NCBI GenBank assembly: GCA_036346225.1
Contig: JARFIW010001087.1
Location: forward strand, 1,612,001-1,676,000
From: Platerodrilus igneus
Taxonomy: Eukaryota > Arthropoda > Insecta > Coleoptera > Lycidae
Direction of reading: 5' to 3'
DNA length: 64,000 bases
Shown: positions 1-12,320 of the stretch, in pieces
Position numbering within the stretch: the stretch's first letter is position 1
How the letters are laid out: every line of letters starts with the position of its first letter
The notes under the pieces: model-generated
Database searches by the model: none
Told to the model about the DNA's origin: nothing
Seen by the model: the letters and a program-made list of their open reading frames with translations, nothing else
Translations under genes and position numbers: made by a program

Positions 1-941
1 ATCTAAAAATTGTAGATATTTTGACATGCGATTTCAATAACACTTTTTAGTAAAGCTAAAAATTATTTCCTTAAAGATTAAATATTTAAGGCTACAATAC
101 TGACATCTTTAAAATTTTTTGCAAAGTTACTAACACAAAAATATAGTGTTTAAACAAAACCCACCTCAAGATAACAACATTAAAATAAAATATCAATCTT
201 TCATCTAACTTGCAACTTTTAAATAAATTAAATATACTGTAAGGTTAAGACACTCACGTGCACGAAGAACAGTTGCACCAAAAAAACTTGAAAGTTCTTA
301 CCAGAACAAAACAACATCTTATGTTGACCAATCTACAAACATCTGCGATGCACACAAAAAGATGATGATATTATAACGTTGAATTTAAATTGGAGCCCAC
401 AAAAATCTTTTTCATAAAGTATTATTAAATTAAATAAAATCTTCACTTGATGTGTCTAACAGTTTTCATTATTCCAAAATTTATCTAAAGCGTTTACCTC
501 TCCATTATTGCACTACGGAAAACGAATTAATAAATTTTATAAAATTATTTCATATAACTGCATTAATGATGTACACCAAAATTTTTATCGTATCTGCAGG
601 AATCAAACTGACTTCACCCATAGTAGAATTCAAATCAATCTACACTAAAAGCTATCAGAAACCAGACTATGTCACGATGGTATTAATCATTTAACAACCT
701 TTTTTACGAACACGGTACCAATCAAATTCGTCTAGCACCATCTTGACTCTTCTTATCACCAGTCGAGCTGCTTTCTCGTCCAAACTGTAGTCGAAAGGTG
801 ATTGCAAAAATGACAGATAAGTAACTAGCATAGTAACTTAGATATCTGAAGGGAAGGAGCCCATTATACAATATACACATAATAAGCTATCTTTTGAAAG
901 TCCGATGTTCCGTAGAATTGGTATAGGTAGAACCGTAACTC
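1..941. other. AT-rich stretch, no gene seen
   Basis: No open frame here shows a recognisable domain or motif. The short frames present are no longer than expected by chance in AT-rich DNA. No tandem or inverted repeat stood out. Confidence 0.5.
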
Positions 942-1045
942 GCCTTCATAAAATGACTCTAGCTTGTTCATTTCAGCAGAGTAGTTGTTATTAAGTTGGA
1001 AACCATCGAAAAAATGTATTCTGAAACTTCTCAGATTCATAATTG
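942..1045 (+). repeat. Dispersed repeat, copy A (partner at 16,990-17,092)
   Basis: About 100 bases beginning AAAATGACTCTAGCTTG recur at 16,990-17,092 in the same orientation with a few mismatches and small gaps. On the minus strand both copies read in frame through a shared segment containing NYSAEMNKLESF. This could mean the repeat was once coding, or simply that the copies are closely related. I do not recognise the family. The 16.9-kb copy is preceded by a segment (TATCGAACAAATTTTTCAA) that occurs again near 20,594 without the rest of the repeat. Confidence 0.55.
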
Positions 1046-1231
1046 TAAAGCTATCTTTTGTCACCAGACAATTACAAATTGTTTTGATTTTATAAGGGAA
1101 TAATATTAAATTTATAGATAATATGTAACTGAAAAAAAAAACGTTACAAAACTCCAATTGACAAAGCAGGAGGAGCCCAAATAAATTGTTGGAGATGTGG
1201 AGGGGCAAGGAGTGATTGAACACTATCCTAG

Positions 1232-2165
1232 TCTTTGAGCATCTCTTGTTGTACTTGTTAAGAAGAAGAACAAGGCAACAAAATTGCGTGTGGAATACAG
1301 ACTATTAAATAACGACCAAGAGCGATAGGTGCCCATTTCTCTGGATTGATGACGCACAGAAACACTTTCAGTGTCGCGATGGTTCTCAACCGTGGATTTA
1401 CAGAGTGACTACTGGCAAGTGGATATGTGAAAAATACTGCTTTCACTATTGGTACTGGCCTATAGTAATTCAGGCATGCGATTTGGGCTCTGTAACGCTC
1501 TTACCATGTTCGAGCATTTAATGCCTAACATCTTGAGTGGGCTATGGTGTAAAATGTGTCTTGTATATTTGGATGACGCGACCGTGATTGGGAAGTTGTT
1601 TGCGGAACACCTGGAAAGAAGTAGAAGAAGTATTTCAAAGACTCAGAAAAACTGAGTTCAAAGAAGTGTCACTTACTAGGCGAAGTTTCAGGCCAGACTT
1701 GGAAAAGGTTTAGCCAGTACAAGTGTGACCGATGCCAAAGAATAAACATCAGCTACGAAGCTTTCTGAGGTTGTGCATTTACTATAGAAGATTCGTTTTT
1801 GAGTTTGCAAATATTGCCAATCCCTTTACCAAGTTGAGTGAAGATGAGCGTGATTACGTTTGGGATAATGATTGCCAGAATGAGTTCCAACAACTAAGGC
1901 ATTTATTTACAGCAGCTGCGATCTTACGCTATCCTCGGTTAGAAGGTACATCCATCTATGATACAGATGCAAGCAATATCGCTATCGGAACTGTACTAGG
2001 CCAGATACATGACGAACCAGAGTGAGTCCTTGGTTACTTTAGCTAGAACGTAGTTTCTGCGTTACAAAACGGGAATCATTGGCTGTAGTGACATCCGTTG
2101 AACACCTTTATACGTACCTCTACGGGAGAAAACTTCCCCTAGGAACTGCCCATGCCGCCCACTAG
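1232..2165 (+). pseudogene. Ty3/gypsy pol relic: reverse transcriptase and RNase H
   Basis: The plus strand carries pieces of a Ty3/gypsy polyprotein in successive frames. A VKKKN-type segment starts the RT palm near 1,250. The YLDD catalytic box lies near 1,570 (frame 1,449-1,655), followed by the HLE..R helix. The connection and RNase H start follows (frame 1,732-2,025), with LRSFL..CIYYRRFV and a DTDASNIAIGTVL segment matching the usual TDAS..G.G.VL. A degraded RNase H tail (YLYGRK...HAAH) continues to about 2,160. Several frameshifts and stops separate these parts, and no LTR, protease or integrase is attached. It is a dead internal fragment. The family assignment is firm from motif order; the clade is not determined. 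Confidence 0.85.
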
Positions 2166-2419
2166 TATGGTAGTGGTGATTTTTTGCACATACCCCAGTA
2201 CTATTGGCATGAGGATCACCTCCTCTTCCTGAATTTCCTCATTTTTTTCTTACAAACCGTCCCCATTTTGCTTGGAAAGCATATTTATTGTTGGTGACTT
2301 CTCGGGCACTTCTACAATGCTTTTGAAACACCATTCCTAAGTAGGTCTAAACTATAAACCTCTCGTTTTTGTACTATCACATCATCCACTATAGCATTAC
2401 TTCCCTCATTATGCCTTCA

Positions 2420-3450
2420 TCTTTCGTTTAATTAACGATATTGCCTCCAATTTCTAGCATACGCACCCTCCTCATTACCTCTGTTAGCCATACTTCTATA
2501 ATTATTTCGGTCGCCCTGACTATCTGAAATTCCTTTTCGATTATACATTTAGTCTAAATTGCGGAGATATTCCTCCACTTCATCAAAAGATCGATACCCA
2601 GCATTCAAAATACCTGCCTTAGTTTCAAAATCAAAATGTGACGCTACTAGCTTTATGACCTCGTATTCTGAAAATTCCTGTTTCAAATGCACACATTCTT
2701 TTACGACCCTAATGAAATAGTTTGCTCTACTACCTGACCTGTACTCTTCGAATTTCAAATTACAGAAAACCTCACGACGTTTTTCCGGACCCCAATATCT
2801 GTTTAAGAAAATTATTTGAAATCTTGGAAAGTATAGAACGACTCCCTTTTCATGCAAGCCCATAGTCTGCTGCAGAACCCTTGAGTGCCTTAACTGCGAA
2901 AGCTACTTGTTTTTTCTTTGGTACACCCGCTTCGACAAATATTTCATGCAATTCATTTTTAAAAGCTACCGGGTGTTTTGATTTCCCCGGTCCAAAAGCT
3001 AAACTTGTACCCTCAATTCCTTAAATAACGTAATGTATGTGAAATCCCGATTTTTCTCAAAAATTTTTGCCATTACCAATTTCCGCATCCAACGTCTGAT
3101 TTTTAACATTTTTATTAAGATTTATAGTCGCCTTAATACTATCATTGGACATATCACTTCTATTAGTATTAGTTTTAATTTCCTTCAAACGAATTAAAAT
3201 CCTATCCCCCATCTGCCTTACGCTTGAACATACCTCCCTCATTACGCTACTTAACCCATTATTAACAGTATTAATTAATTCATCAAGCCTTTCCATTAAT
3301 AGACTTGTATTCATGTTCATTGCGGTTATATTTGACAACAATGCTTTATTTCTCTCTAACAGTTGCTGAATAGGATCGGTAAATGGATTCAATTCTGGTT
3401 CACTAACCCTTTTATTTTTTTGGCGGGATTTTCCTTTATAATAATTTGCA
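2420..3450 (-). pseudogene. LTR-retrotransposon gag relic
   Basis: Two minus-strand frames (3,392-3,057 and 2,863-2,549), joined by a broken stretch, look like one retrotransposon gag. The first piece is helical and charged (MNPFTDPIQQLLERN...). The join carries a segment of the FK.ELHEIF..AG type. The second piece has FLNRYWGPEKRREVF..LKFEEYRSGSRANYFIRV and EVIKLVASHF, the pattern of Ty3/gypsy-like insect gag capsids. An Arg/Asn/Gly-rich tail runs to about 2,420 and may be the nucleocapsid. There is at least one frameshift near 2,870. It points the opposite way to the pol relic at 1.2-2.2 kb, so the two belong to different insertions. Confidence 0.7.
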
Positions 3451-4026
3451 ATTTTTTTTTCAAAACACCTGTATCAACACCTTAGTGTAAATTCGTACCG
3501 ACATTCAACAATATATCCAACCAAGCCAATAACCAGCTGAATTTAAACGACGGTTTCGTATCGTAGCTGCATCCCATACCATTGTGTCTCTATTGCTAAA
3601 TACCCCAATGTAAGCGTTCAGTTTTAAATAACATTAACCTTCAATATCCTTAATACAGAACACACAACCAGTTCACTCTTCCCCCGTTAATAAAGCAAGC
3701 AACATAGTAAATAGTCCACACAAAACAGAAAGATTCTACCCTACTGGTTGTGTTGTTTACGATGTAAACTGGTATCTTGTCTAAACCTTGAGAACTTCCA
3801 CTTTCTGTTACTTAGCAACAAACTTCGTGGAATTTTAGCTCCGGACTTACAATTTCACTCCGATAATATTCTTTTTAAAACGCAATTTGCTACTTGCTAG
3901 TTATTTTTCTACAGCCCCCGATGAGCGTCAAATGTAACTTATTCATTCTTATTATTGGGTATCACGTAATGATGTTGAAATGAACAAAGCACCACTGTAA
4001 ATTATTTATTAGGAGTAGGTTCCCTG
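3451..4026. other. Untranslated DNA between gag relic and LTR element
   Basis: No coding signal is seen. It lies upstream (minus sense) of the gag relic, so it may be leader or LTR sequence of that older element, cut by the insertion at 4,027. I could not match it to another copy in the window. Confidence 0.35.
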
Positions 4027-4227
4027 TGTTTAATGTGAGGCTGAGTATTATATTAAGAATAAATAACCACTTGATTATTCTGTTAAACATTTAATATAAA
4101 CGGATTACATATTACATTAATCTTGCATAATGATGGACATGACATGACATACGTACATTACGTATATATATAACCTTAGACTATTGCTAAAAGGGATGCG
4201 TTCCCAAACACTTCACTACACTAAACA
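4027..4227 (-). repeat. 3' LTR (minus-sense element)
   Basis: 201-bp LTR, TG...CA bounded, nearly identical to 8,373-8,573. It contains a TATATATATAACC stretch that could act as a promoter TATA box. Confidence 0.95.
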
Positions 4228-4237
4228 CCTCCCCCTT
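4228..4237 (-). promoter_or_regulatory. Polypurine tract
   Basis: On the minus strand AAGGGGGAGG directly precedes the 3' LTR. This is the expected position and composition of the plus-strand primer of an LTR element. Confidence 0.85.
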
Positions 4238-5650
4238 AAAGATTAAGTTTCACTGCCGGTTTGATAATGCGCCCATATCTTGATCTATTATAACTAATCA
4301 CAGGTTCGTTCTTATGGTTATTATCGACTACATTATCAAATAACAAATTTAAATCATAATTATCAGAATTCTCATTATTAACAGTACATAGTTTGTCATT
4401 AACATTTGTTTGTGATTCATCATAACAATTTTCAGGATACAACTCAGGTTGAAGTACAAAGTCGTCACACTTATGTTTGGTAATAGATGGTTTTAGCTGG
4501 CTCGTATTACGACGTACTATTTTGTTGTTGCTATCCTTATATATCCAATATGATTTTGGTTCGACTGCTTTTTCCAATACTGTAGCTTTATACCACACTT
4601 TATCAATTGAACTTTTTACAACCACCTTATCCCCCTTTTTAAATTCTCTTTCAGGTTTTCGACTAGTTTTATCATAATGTACTTTAGTTTTATTTCTCTG
4701 TTCACATAGAGATTTATAAATTTGATTTTGAATTTTAAGTTCAAGTTTATTTTCTGAAATTGGGAGTTCTGTACGAAGTACTCTACTTTGTAAAATTTGA
4801 GCTGGGGATGCATTTAATCCAATTATAGGACAGTTATTATATTCTAGTACAGATTCTCTAAAATCGGTTTTATCTTCATAACTTTTACGTAATATTCTTT
4901 TCCCTATATCAACAGCTTTTTCGGCTCAACCGTTGCTCGTATGGTAGTGCAGAGTACATGTGAATACTGTAATATCTTTACTTTTATAATAATTTTTACA
5001 TTTTATAGAAAGAAAGGGTAAGTTGTCAGCGATTAGACAGATTGAGGGTACCCGAATCTACTAAAAACATCTTGCATCGCATTTATTACTGCGTCAGAAG
5101 TTTTATTTGGTAAACGACATATTTCCAACCAATGTGAAAAATAGTCCATTGCAATTAGGTATGGTTTAGAACCGAATTCTAAAATATCGACTCCTACTCT
5201 ATTATATCGAAGACTTGGGATAGGATGCGACATAAGTTTTTCTTTAAAATCGTTTGGCATATATTTCACGCATATCCTACACTTTTTTATGAAATTTGTG
5301 ATATCTGAAGCTAATGTTGGCCAATAAAATAATTGTCTAGCCTTTTGGATAGTTTTGTTTATCCCTAAATGACCTTTATGAAGAACGTTTAAAATGTGAT
5401 TTTGAAGACTTTTTGGAACAATCAATTTGTCGTTAATTAACACTAAACCTGCTTCTACATACAAGTCATCTCTTAAATTATAATATGGTTTACATTTTTC
5501 AGGTATTTTATTAACTTTTGGCCATTCACCGTAATAATAATCAGACAGTAACTTTAAAACTTCATCGTTGGCTGTTGCTTTTCTAAATTTAATTCTCATT
5601 TCACTAGTCATTGGAAAATGTTTAGTTACAACATGATCCATTTCAAGCAT
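4236..5650 (-). pseudogene. Ty3/gypsy integrase and C-terminal tail, broken
   Basis: The frame 5,650-5,033 holds the zinc-binding HHCC region (HKGHLG... then CRICV) and the core start with the first catalytic Asp in VGVDIL and the AMDYFSHW strand. The frame then breaks near 5,033. Remains of the second Asp (ADN box, about 5,010) and the Glu helix (SNG...AEKAV, about 4,925-4,945) follow. A stop codon lies within the latter box. The frame 4,625-4,236 carries a KGDKV..K segment and a W.A.V... beta-rich tail typical of the end of gypsy integrases. A catalytically complete enzyme cannot be read from this copy without crossing breaks. Confidence 0.9.
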
Positions 5651-6009
5651 TTCGCGATCAAAAGTTTTCTGTTTTACACTAGCCCTAGAAACATATCTGC
5701 GAATTGAACTTTATTGCCTGGCACGTAATATACATTTAAATTATATTTTAACAATTTTAGTCTTAACCTTTGTAAACGTACTGATCCAATTTTACAAATT
5801 GGTTTGTTCATTATCGAAATTATAGGTTTGTGATCGGTTTGAACGTCTACATTAGCACCATATATAAATTCGTGAAATTTTTAGTACCGAAATGTATAGC
5901 TAGTAACTCTTTTCGGTCTGACTATAATTAATTTCATGTTCGTTCATGGTACGTGACACACAAGCTACAAGCTTTAATATATTTTCGTGTTCTTGGAACA
6001 TACAACATC
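5651..6009 (-). pseudogene. RNase H domain of the Ty3/gypsy element, broken
   Basis: Between the RT and integrase frames the minus strand reads EFIYGANVDVQTDHKPI followed by a V..QRLRLKLLKYN segment and YVPG.....AD. These are the usual second half of the gypsy RNase H domain and its linker. It is cut from the RT frame by a frameshift near 6,000-5,900. The first RNase H Asp is in the QCDASKMD end of the upstream frame. Confidence 0.8.
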
Positions 6010-7524
6010 CTAATCCATTTTAGATGCATCGCATTGAAGTACGATCTTCTTTTTCGGATTATATGATACCAATGCAGGAGAATCAGTAATTAATTTCTTT
6101 AATTTATTAAAAGTCTGTTGGTGGCTTGGTAACCAACTCCACTCAACATTTGTTTTTAATAATTCACATAACGGACTCATGTATTCTGACATATTTGGTA
6201 CGTACCGTCGTACATAATTAAAAGATCCTATAATTCGTTGGAGTTCACATTTATTTTTTGGACTTTCTAACTTTTGTAAAGCATCTATGCGTCCCTGATC
6301 TATCTGAACACCCAAACTTGAAAAAATTTGGCCTAAGAATTTAACCTGACTTTGTGCGAATTGAAATTTATTCACATTAAATTTTGTGTTTGACTCTCTA
6401 GCGCGAGTTATCACTTCTAATACTGTCTTGTCGTGTTCCTCTTGCGTAGAACCAGCGACAATCATGTCGTCATGACAAATAATTAAATTTTCAATATTTC
6501 CAAAAATACTTTCAACTTTTTCCTCAAACAAGTCTTGAGAGTTTGACAACCCGTAAGGTAATACAATATATCTGTATACCCCAAAGGGAGTTGCGAAACA
6601 ACATTTCCAAGAAGAGTCTTCATCTAAACTTAGATGATGAAAACCCTCTGATAAATCGAAAATTGTAAAAATCTTTTTACCGTACAATTTGGCGCCTATT
6701 TATTCAATATTTGCATTAAGCCGTGGCTTCCTAACAATACTTTTATTAAGATCGGAAGGATCTAAACACAATCGTATTTTACCGTTAGCTTTCTCTACTA
6801 ACACGATTCTATTTATACTTACTCTAACATCTATATTCTCGACTTTAACTATAGCTTTTCGATTAACAAGCCTTCTTAACTCGTCTTCGTAAGCTTTACG
6901 AATAGCCAATGGTACTTTAGTTGGAGGGTAACAAACCGGTTTAAAATTTTCATTTGTGGTTATACTACAATTACCAGAAAACCTACCAGACCCAGTAAAC
7001 ACATCTATATTTTGCTTAATAAATAATTCTGCACTAGAATTATTCTTAACTTCAACATTTCTGATTCTTTTAATCATACTCATTTGTAAGCATGTCTGAC
7101 CACCAAGTAAAACCTGATTTGCATCCTTCACAATAACAAAATCCTCATAGCAATCTGCACCTCTAAATTTACAATGCAAATTAACAATGCCGAGTGCTTT
7201 TGTGGTACTCCCTTCAAAAGCTTTTAAAATATAATTGATTGGTCTAACCCTAAATTGGTTATCTATACTTTTAAACATTTTAAGTGGCATGATATTCACA
7301 TCAGCACCTGTATCAAGTCTAGTTTTAAATTTCTTATTTTCAATCTGAATATCCTCTTCCCACAAACTAATCCTATCTATTGTCTTAAGTCTACAATTAC
7401 TTACTAACATTTCAGTTGAGCTATTACTATCATGCTCTATGTTTCTTACATTCTTAACAACACATGATTTAGCAAAGTGATTCAATATACCACACTTTCT
7501 ACAATTTTTCCATAAGCCGGGCAT
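6010..7524 (-). pseudogene. Protease and reverse transcriptase of the Ty3/gypsy element
   Basis: The frame 7,524-6,700 starts inside the second zinc knuckle (CRKCGILNHFAKSC, C-x2-C-x4-H-x4-C). It then has an aspartic protease with RLDTGADVNIMP and the start of RT (NGKIRLCLDPSDLNK). A break at about 6,690 leads to frame 6,687-6,010. That frame has IFDLSEGFHHL, FGVYRYIVLPYGLSNS and the catalytic box CHDDMIVAG. It ends in the connection and the first RNase H strand (LQCDAS). The usual aromatic residue before xDD is Cys here, which is unusual and may be a mutation. Size and order fit a Metaviridae-type pol. Confidence 0.92.
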
Positions 7525-8294
7525 TTACGTGGGCCGTGCTTAGTTTGACAACGCTTACAATTAAATTCATTGTTGTACTTATCATTATTAAAATTCTCAC
7601 CTTTTTACCTCGAAGCTTATACTTGCCCTTTTTCCGATATTATTGGCCTCATATACCTCTTTCTGCAAAATTCCAAATCTATCGTTGGTGCCTTGTTGAA
7701 ATTGTTGATTCTGCTGCTTACTTTGTTCGCTTGTTCTACAAAATTGTATTGCCTTTTCAACGTAAGTTGATCGACACGCAATAAAGCTTCTCGACTAGTG
7801 GAGTCCCTGATCCCCATTACTATTTTATCGCGGAGTGCTTTATCCTCTGGCGTTTGGTTAGCGTCTACAACGTTATAATTACATGAGTTAACGAGGTACT
7901 TACAATCAGTTAAAAAGTGTTCGAAGCTTTCGCCTTCCTTTTGCGTTCGTTGTAAAAAATTATACCGCTCAAAACATTCATTTACCCTTGGATTAACATA
8001 TTTATCCAGCATTTCCATCATATAGTTATAATTGTTTTTTTGCTCTTCAGATGTTGTGCAAGTTGACATGATTCTAGCAGCTTCCGTGCCCATAATATTT
8101 CTTAAAATTGATAATTTAATTTTATCGGCAGCTTCGTGCTGACCAATTGCGACCATGTAGTCTTCGAAGGACGTTTTCCAGAATGACCATTCAACCGAAG
8201 CATTTTGTCCTTGTAAATCAAAATCAGGGGGCAGTTTTACTGGTCCTGCACCCAAACTCAAGCCTAGATTTGCCATATTTATACTTAGTTTCAT
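7500..8294 (-). pseudogene. gag of the Ty3/gypsy element
   Basis: A 225-codon frame (8,294-7,617) starts about 80 bases inside the 5' LTR junction. It carries a helical capsid-type protein with W.FWKTSFEDYMVAIG, KLSILRNIMG and EGESFEHFLTDCKYL, the layout of gag in K02A2.6-like gypsy elements. After it ends, a first zinc knuckle (CKRCQTKHGPRKC) is visible near 7,560-7,520 in another frame. The second knuckle is in the next frame, with an apparent single-base deletion near 7,510. Gag would normally assemble the element's cytoplasmic particle and package RNA. Confidence 0.85.
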
Positions 8295-8354
8295 GTGGTT
8301 TTACACTTAACCTAAAAATTTCCAACGTGGTTTGTTAAACTTCAGCCTTTTACA

Positions 8355-8372
8355 AAAATTTTCGCAGCGCCA
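8355..8372 (-). promoter_or_regulatory. Primer binding site
   Basis: On the minus strand TGGCGCTGCGAAAATTTT begins immediately after the 5' LTR. It begins TGGCGC, as sites complementary to tRNA 3' ends do. The particular tRNA is not identified. Confidence 0.7.
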
Positions 8373-8573
8373 TGTTTAATGTGAGGCTGAGTATTATATT
8401 AAGAATAAATAACCACTTGATTACTCTGTTAAACATTTAATATAAACGGATTACATATTACATTAATCTTGCATAATGATGGACATGACATGACATACGT
8501 ACATTACGTATATATATAACCTTAGATTATTGCTAAAAGGGATGCGTTCCCAAACACTTCACTACACTAAACA
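8373..8573 (-). repeat. 5' LTR (minus-sense element)
   Basis: Partner of 4,027-4,227, same length and nearly identical sequence. Confidence 0.95.
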
Positions 8574-8578
8574 CCGTG

Positions 8579-11500
8579 TAGTTATAAAACTAACAACTTA
8601 AAAATTAATGATCATCACTTAATAACACAAACTTGACACGCATAATTCTGATACAATACGGATGCTGGCAATGGCCAGGACCGTTAAACACATAAACCTA
8701 ACTTATAAATTAATAATTGAATACCGCTTAGTTTAACAACACGTCTGCTACTTTCAATGTCTTAGACTCGACGGACTCGTTAGGCGAGCTACGCTAACCC
8801 TGTACAGCCTGTGTAGCATTGTGTCTGTTACATGGTATCTAAAAGTAAAATAACACTAAATCAACAACGTTACCGAAAATATAACCTGTATTTACCCATA
8901 TCAATAAACATGCAAAACGTCTTGCAATTAGATACAAGGATTCCCATTATAATTAATGCAGAAAACCTAATTTAATAAATACGTTTATTATCATATGTCA
9001 AAACAAATTAACAGGAAGATCTAGTTCCTAACCAAACTAACTAGATTGGACGAACACAGAATATTTATGAACATAGAAGAGATGTAGGGACGGAACTTGT
9101 AACGGGTAAGAATTGAACCGTTACAAATGCTTAGTACGTCTAATATAGCTCAACAAGCACAATTTAAAATTTTTATAAAGAATCAAATAATTAACCCAAT
9201 TACTGTCATCACCCAGCATGACACACAAAGTTCTATTATAAGTGGAAGATTTCATTTTTGCTCGTATCACCGAAAAGCAAACTAAGTACGAGAAATAGTT
9301 TTTGTGTTACAGAAAAAAGAACATCTTAAATAGAAACTTATTTCCTAGATTTTGGTTAATCATAAGTTTCGTTTATTATTTAAATCAAAGCTGATAGCAC
9401 TGGATAGTAAGTAAACTAAATATAAACGAGATTGAAGTACGGCAATGTATCGGAAAATATGTACGAATCAAAATTCCAGAAACGTGCTGCTGATTTTGCT
9501 CAAGAGGACATGTGATGTCATGTACGTGCTCACAACTCGTAATTCAAGCATTAGATATTCTGAAAATACGGTAAAGGGTAGCTTTAATAAAATAAGCAAA
9601 TTGTTTCTGAGTTAAACGATTAAAGATTATTTCGGCAATTGTTGCACTATATACTTTTGGCAGTGACAGCACTACTATTTAATAAACATATCTCAATCTG
9701 TGTTATAACAAACACCGACAAGTATATGGTTTACGTTAGAAACGAGATGAATTTGTATATAGAATTTTTATAGTTATAGCTGGGTTTTAAGAAAAACATC
9801 TGGATATTTTGAAGTCGCTTTATTTCACTCTACAACAGCGTAAACCGTTATCCGCCAGTTTAGCCCCGGAAATTAAATAAGAAAGTTTCTAAAGAATTCA
9901 GTTTTTGCTTTCTTGCCTACCTTTCATAAAATTGTAAGATGGAGATTTTATCCACTGCTTCGAAAGAAATGCAAGCTGAACGTGATATTTTGCCTACAAT
10001 ACTGAGAGCTTGCAAAACGATACCATACTATATTATTACAGCGATTTCAGCATAAAATAGAAAATATCTTATAGCAAATATGTAGAGAATGCTCAGCTTA
10101 AATGTTATATTCTTGCAGGATATCTTTTGAATTATGCTATTGCAAAAAATTTATATATAATTACAATGAAATAAATTTCTAATGTGAACAACTTAAGGCA
10201 ATTGCATTTTTATATTATTTTGCTGTATGCAGATAATGCAACGAAAAGTAGATGGCAATGTTATATATTTTCATGTCACGTATGTGTCAATGGACTGTAT
10301 CTAAAACTTATTTATTAGCAGTTATATTAATACATAATGAATACTTATTAGAGTAAATGGAATAGCAATTATAAATTTATTATTGTAATTTTATGTAATA
10401 CTATTAGTAGAATATAGGACCTAATATACCTTTCCTAAATGTCTGTATGCAGTGTTTGGTAGAGTATAAGTCCGTGGTTAGACGGATGCGTTTGGAAGCA
10501 TTTTATATCTGCTTTGTATCTGTACTCAAACTTTTTTAAATACTGATATCCGATTATGAGAAACAGTACGAAAAATTACCTCTCGCAATTTAGGGTTAAT
10601 AAGATATCTTTAAACTACGAATCACTGGAGTAAGTCAGAGTTGTTAGAGCGACTTCTTACATACAGTCTTGTCCTCAGAAGATTTAGCCGGTAATCAACA
10701 AAAAAAACTCGGAGAAATACCTCGCTAAAATTTCTGTTTCGAGAAAATGCCGAAACCCTCGGATGTACTAACAAGAATGTTTGCCGACTAACTCAGTGGG
10801 ACTCAGTGTTTGAAGAGTGTCCCGTAATGTTATCGTGTGTGAAATACCACTATTTGGGAACCTTGGACTCCCACTAATCTCCAACCACAGGTATTTCTTG
10901 CAAAAGCCCCTGAAAGAATAACGAGAGGATGCCGAAACCTGATCTCAGGAAAGTAATTCTGGCCTACTTTTACGGATAAAATGTGCGCGAAGATAATTAA
11001 AGTTTGATTTGCCTTAGAGGGGCGTGTACCCCGTAACGACATATGGGTGCGTCTGGTAACTGCAATGGTGCATGGGTTGGTTCCTATGGATAAATGAGAA
11101 AAAAATAAGGAAATACAAAATATAAACAACAAAGCTTAAAAACAAAAAGTCTACTTTACATTGACATTTAACCTAAAAATTTTTTCTCGTTTGTCTAATT
11201 CGAGAGGCATCAAGCTGTCTGTCACAGCAATTTCCTATGATAATATTTCTATACGGAGGACGGTTTTTTGGCATAAAACTCCCTTGCGTCAATATCCTAA
11301 ATTTTCTCACTTCATAATTACTTTGCTCACGTATACTTCAGAACACATGAATTCTCTCATATTTAAATAAACCTGTAAAATAAAATGCTTTTCAAATAAG
11401 ATTTCATCACTGGGGTAGTTGAATCGTTTATAAATCACTGACTAGATATATTTCCTAAACGAATTCAAATAAATATTCAATCTATACTTAAACTCTATTC

Positions 11501-12320
11501 GCATAAAATAATATCAATAAAATTAGAACTTTCTTTCCTAAAAACAAATTATTAAGTTTAAATCTTGCCAGGTATTGCTAAAATAAGCCCTGAAAAAAAA
11601 ACATTAAACTACACCCAACAACAGTAAACCATTTCAAACTTTTCCTGTTTTCTATATGAATCATGGGACTTTGTAAATCCCAATTTGGTTGACAATGTAC
11701 TTAATAATTCCCTGGATAATAACATTTTGTTCTACTCTTATTATTCATTCCAAAAACGCAAAGCTTTTTTACTTTTGCTAACATTAAATTTCACCAATAG
11801 AACTTTTATTTTAAACTTAATATACAGTGTCCCAATTTCGATGCTCACCATTGGTATCTCGGTTATTAGAAGACATAGAACAGCGGTTAAGAGTGGTATG
11901 TTTTGCACAATTCAATAATCGTGACTAACCTTTTTTCAAATTACTTGCTTCTCCTTCCACTAAATCATCATAATGTATAAACATTTTTTTCGTTGTTTTT
12001 TTATTGAACTTCGTGGTGAGGTGCTATCGCTATTTTATTGATACCTTATCAAATTCTCGGTTGTTTTAGCATATTGTGACAGTGTCTGTATTTAATTGCT
12101 TATAATTATGCATTTTTGTGTGTTTAGGGAGATACCGTTTTAAAAATTACCTTGCAACAGTTGGGTTTTTGTGTGAATGTATCTGTAGCGATACTTTTAA
12201 GTTGTTGTTTCGACTTTTGTCTGATTTTCTTATCATAGTGGATGCATTCGTTAGAGTCTAGAATTTTTTTTTAACTTATATGTCTTAACTTACCTGTGTA
12301 ACGGCTCCAAGGAGCCACTC
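8579..12320. other. Long AT-rich region without recognisable genes
   Basis: No domain-bearing frame on either strand. A short hairpin is visible at 9,094-9,124 (TTGTAACGG ... CCGTTACAA, 9-bp arms). Open frames near 10,830-11,132 and 11,161-11,370 have no recognisable family and look fortuitous. Confidence 0.5.

Larger units (their letters stand above)
4027..8573 (-). mobile_element. Ty3/gypsy LTR retrotransposon, full length but degenerate
   Basis: Two direct repeats of 201 bp (4,027-4,227 and 8,373-8,573) begin TGTTTAATG and end ACTAAACA. They appear to differ at a single position (GATTATTC versus GATTACTC) plus one further change (AGACTATT/AGATTATT), so the insertion is fairly young. Flanks CCCTG (4,022-4,026) and CCGTG (8,574-8,578) match at 4 of 5 positions, a likely 5-bp target duplication. 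Transcription sense is minus: a TGG-starting primer site abuts the right LTR and a purine tract abuts the left one. Order in minus sense is gag, zinc knuckles, protease, RT, RNase H, integrase, the Ty3/gypsy order. Several frameshifts and nonsense codons make it inactive. Confidence 0.95.

Noticed and set aside
864..1223. 119-codon minus frame
   Set aside because: Only the part overlapping the dispersed repeat is shared with another copy. No domain seen, so it is described as a repeat.
10830..11132. 100-codon minus frame
   Set aside because: No motif or neighbour supports it; chance length in AT-rich DNA.
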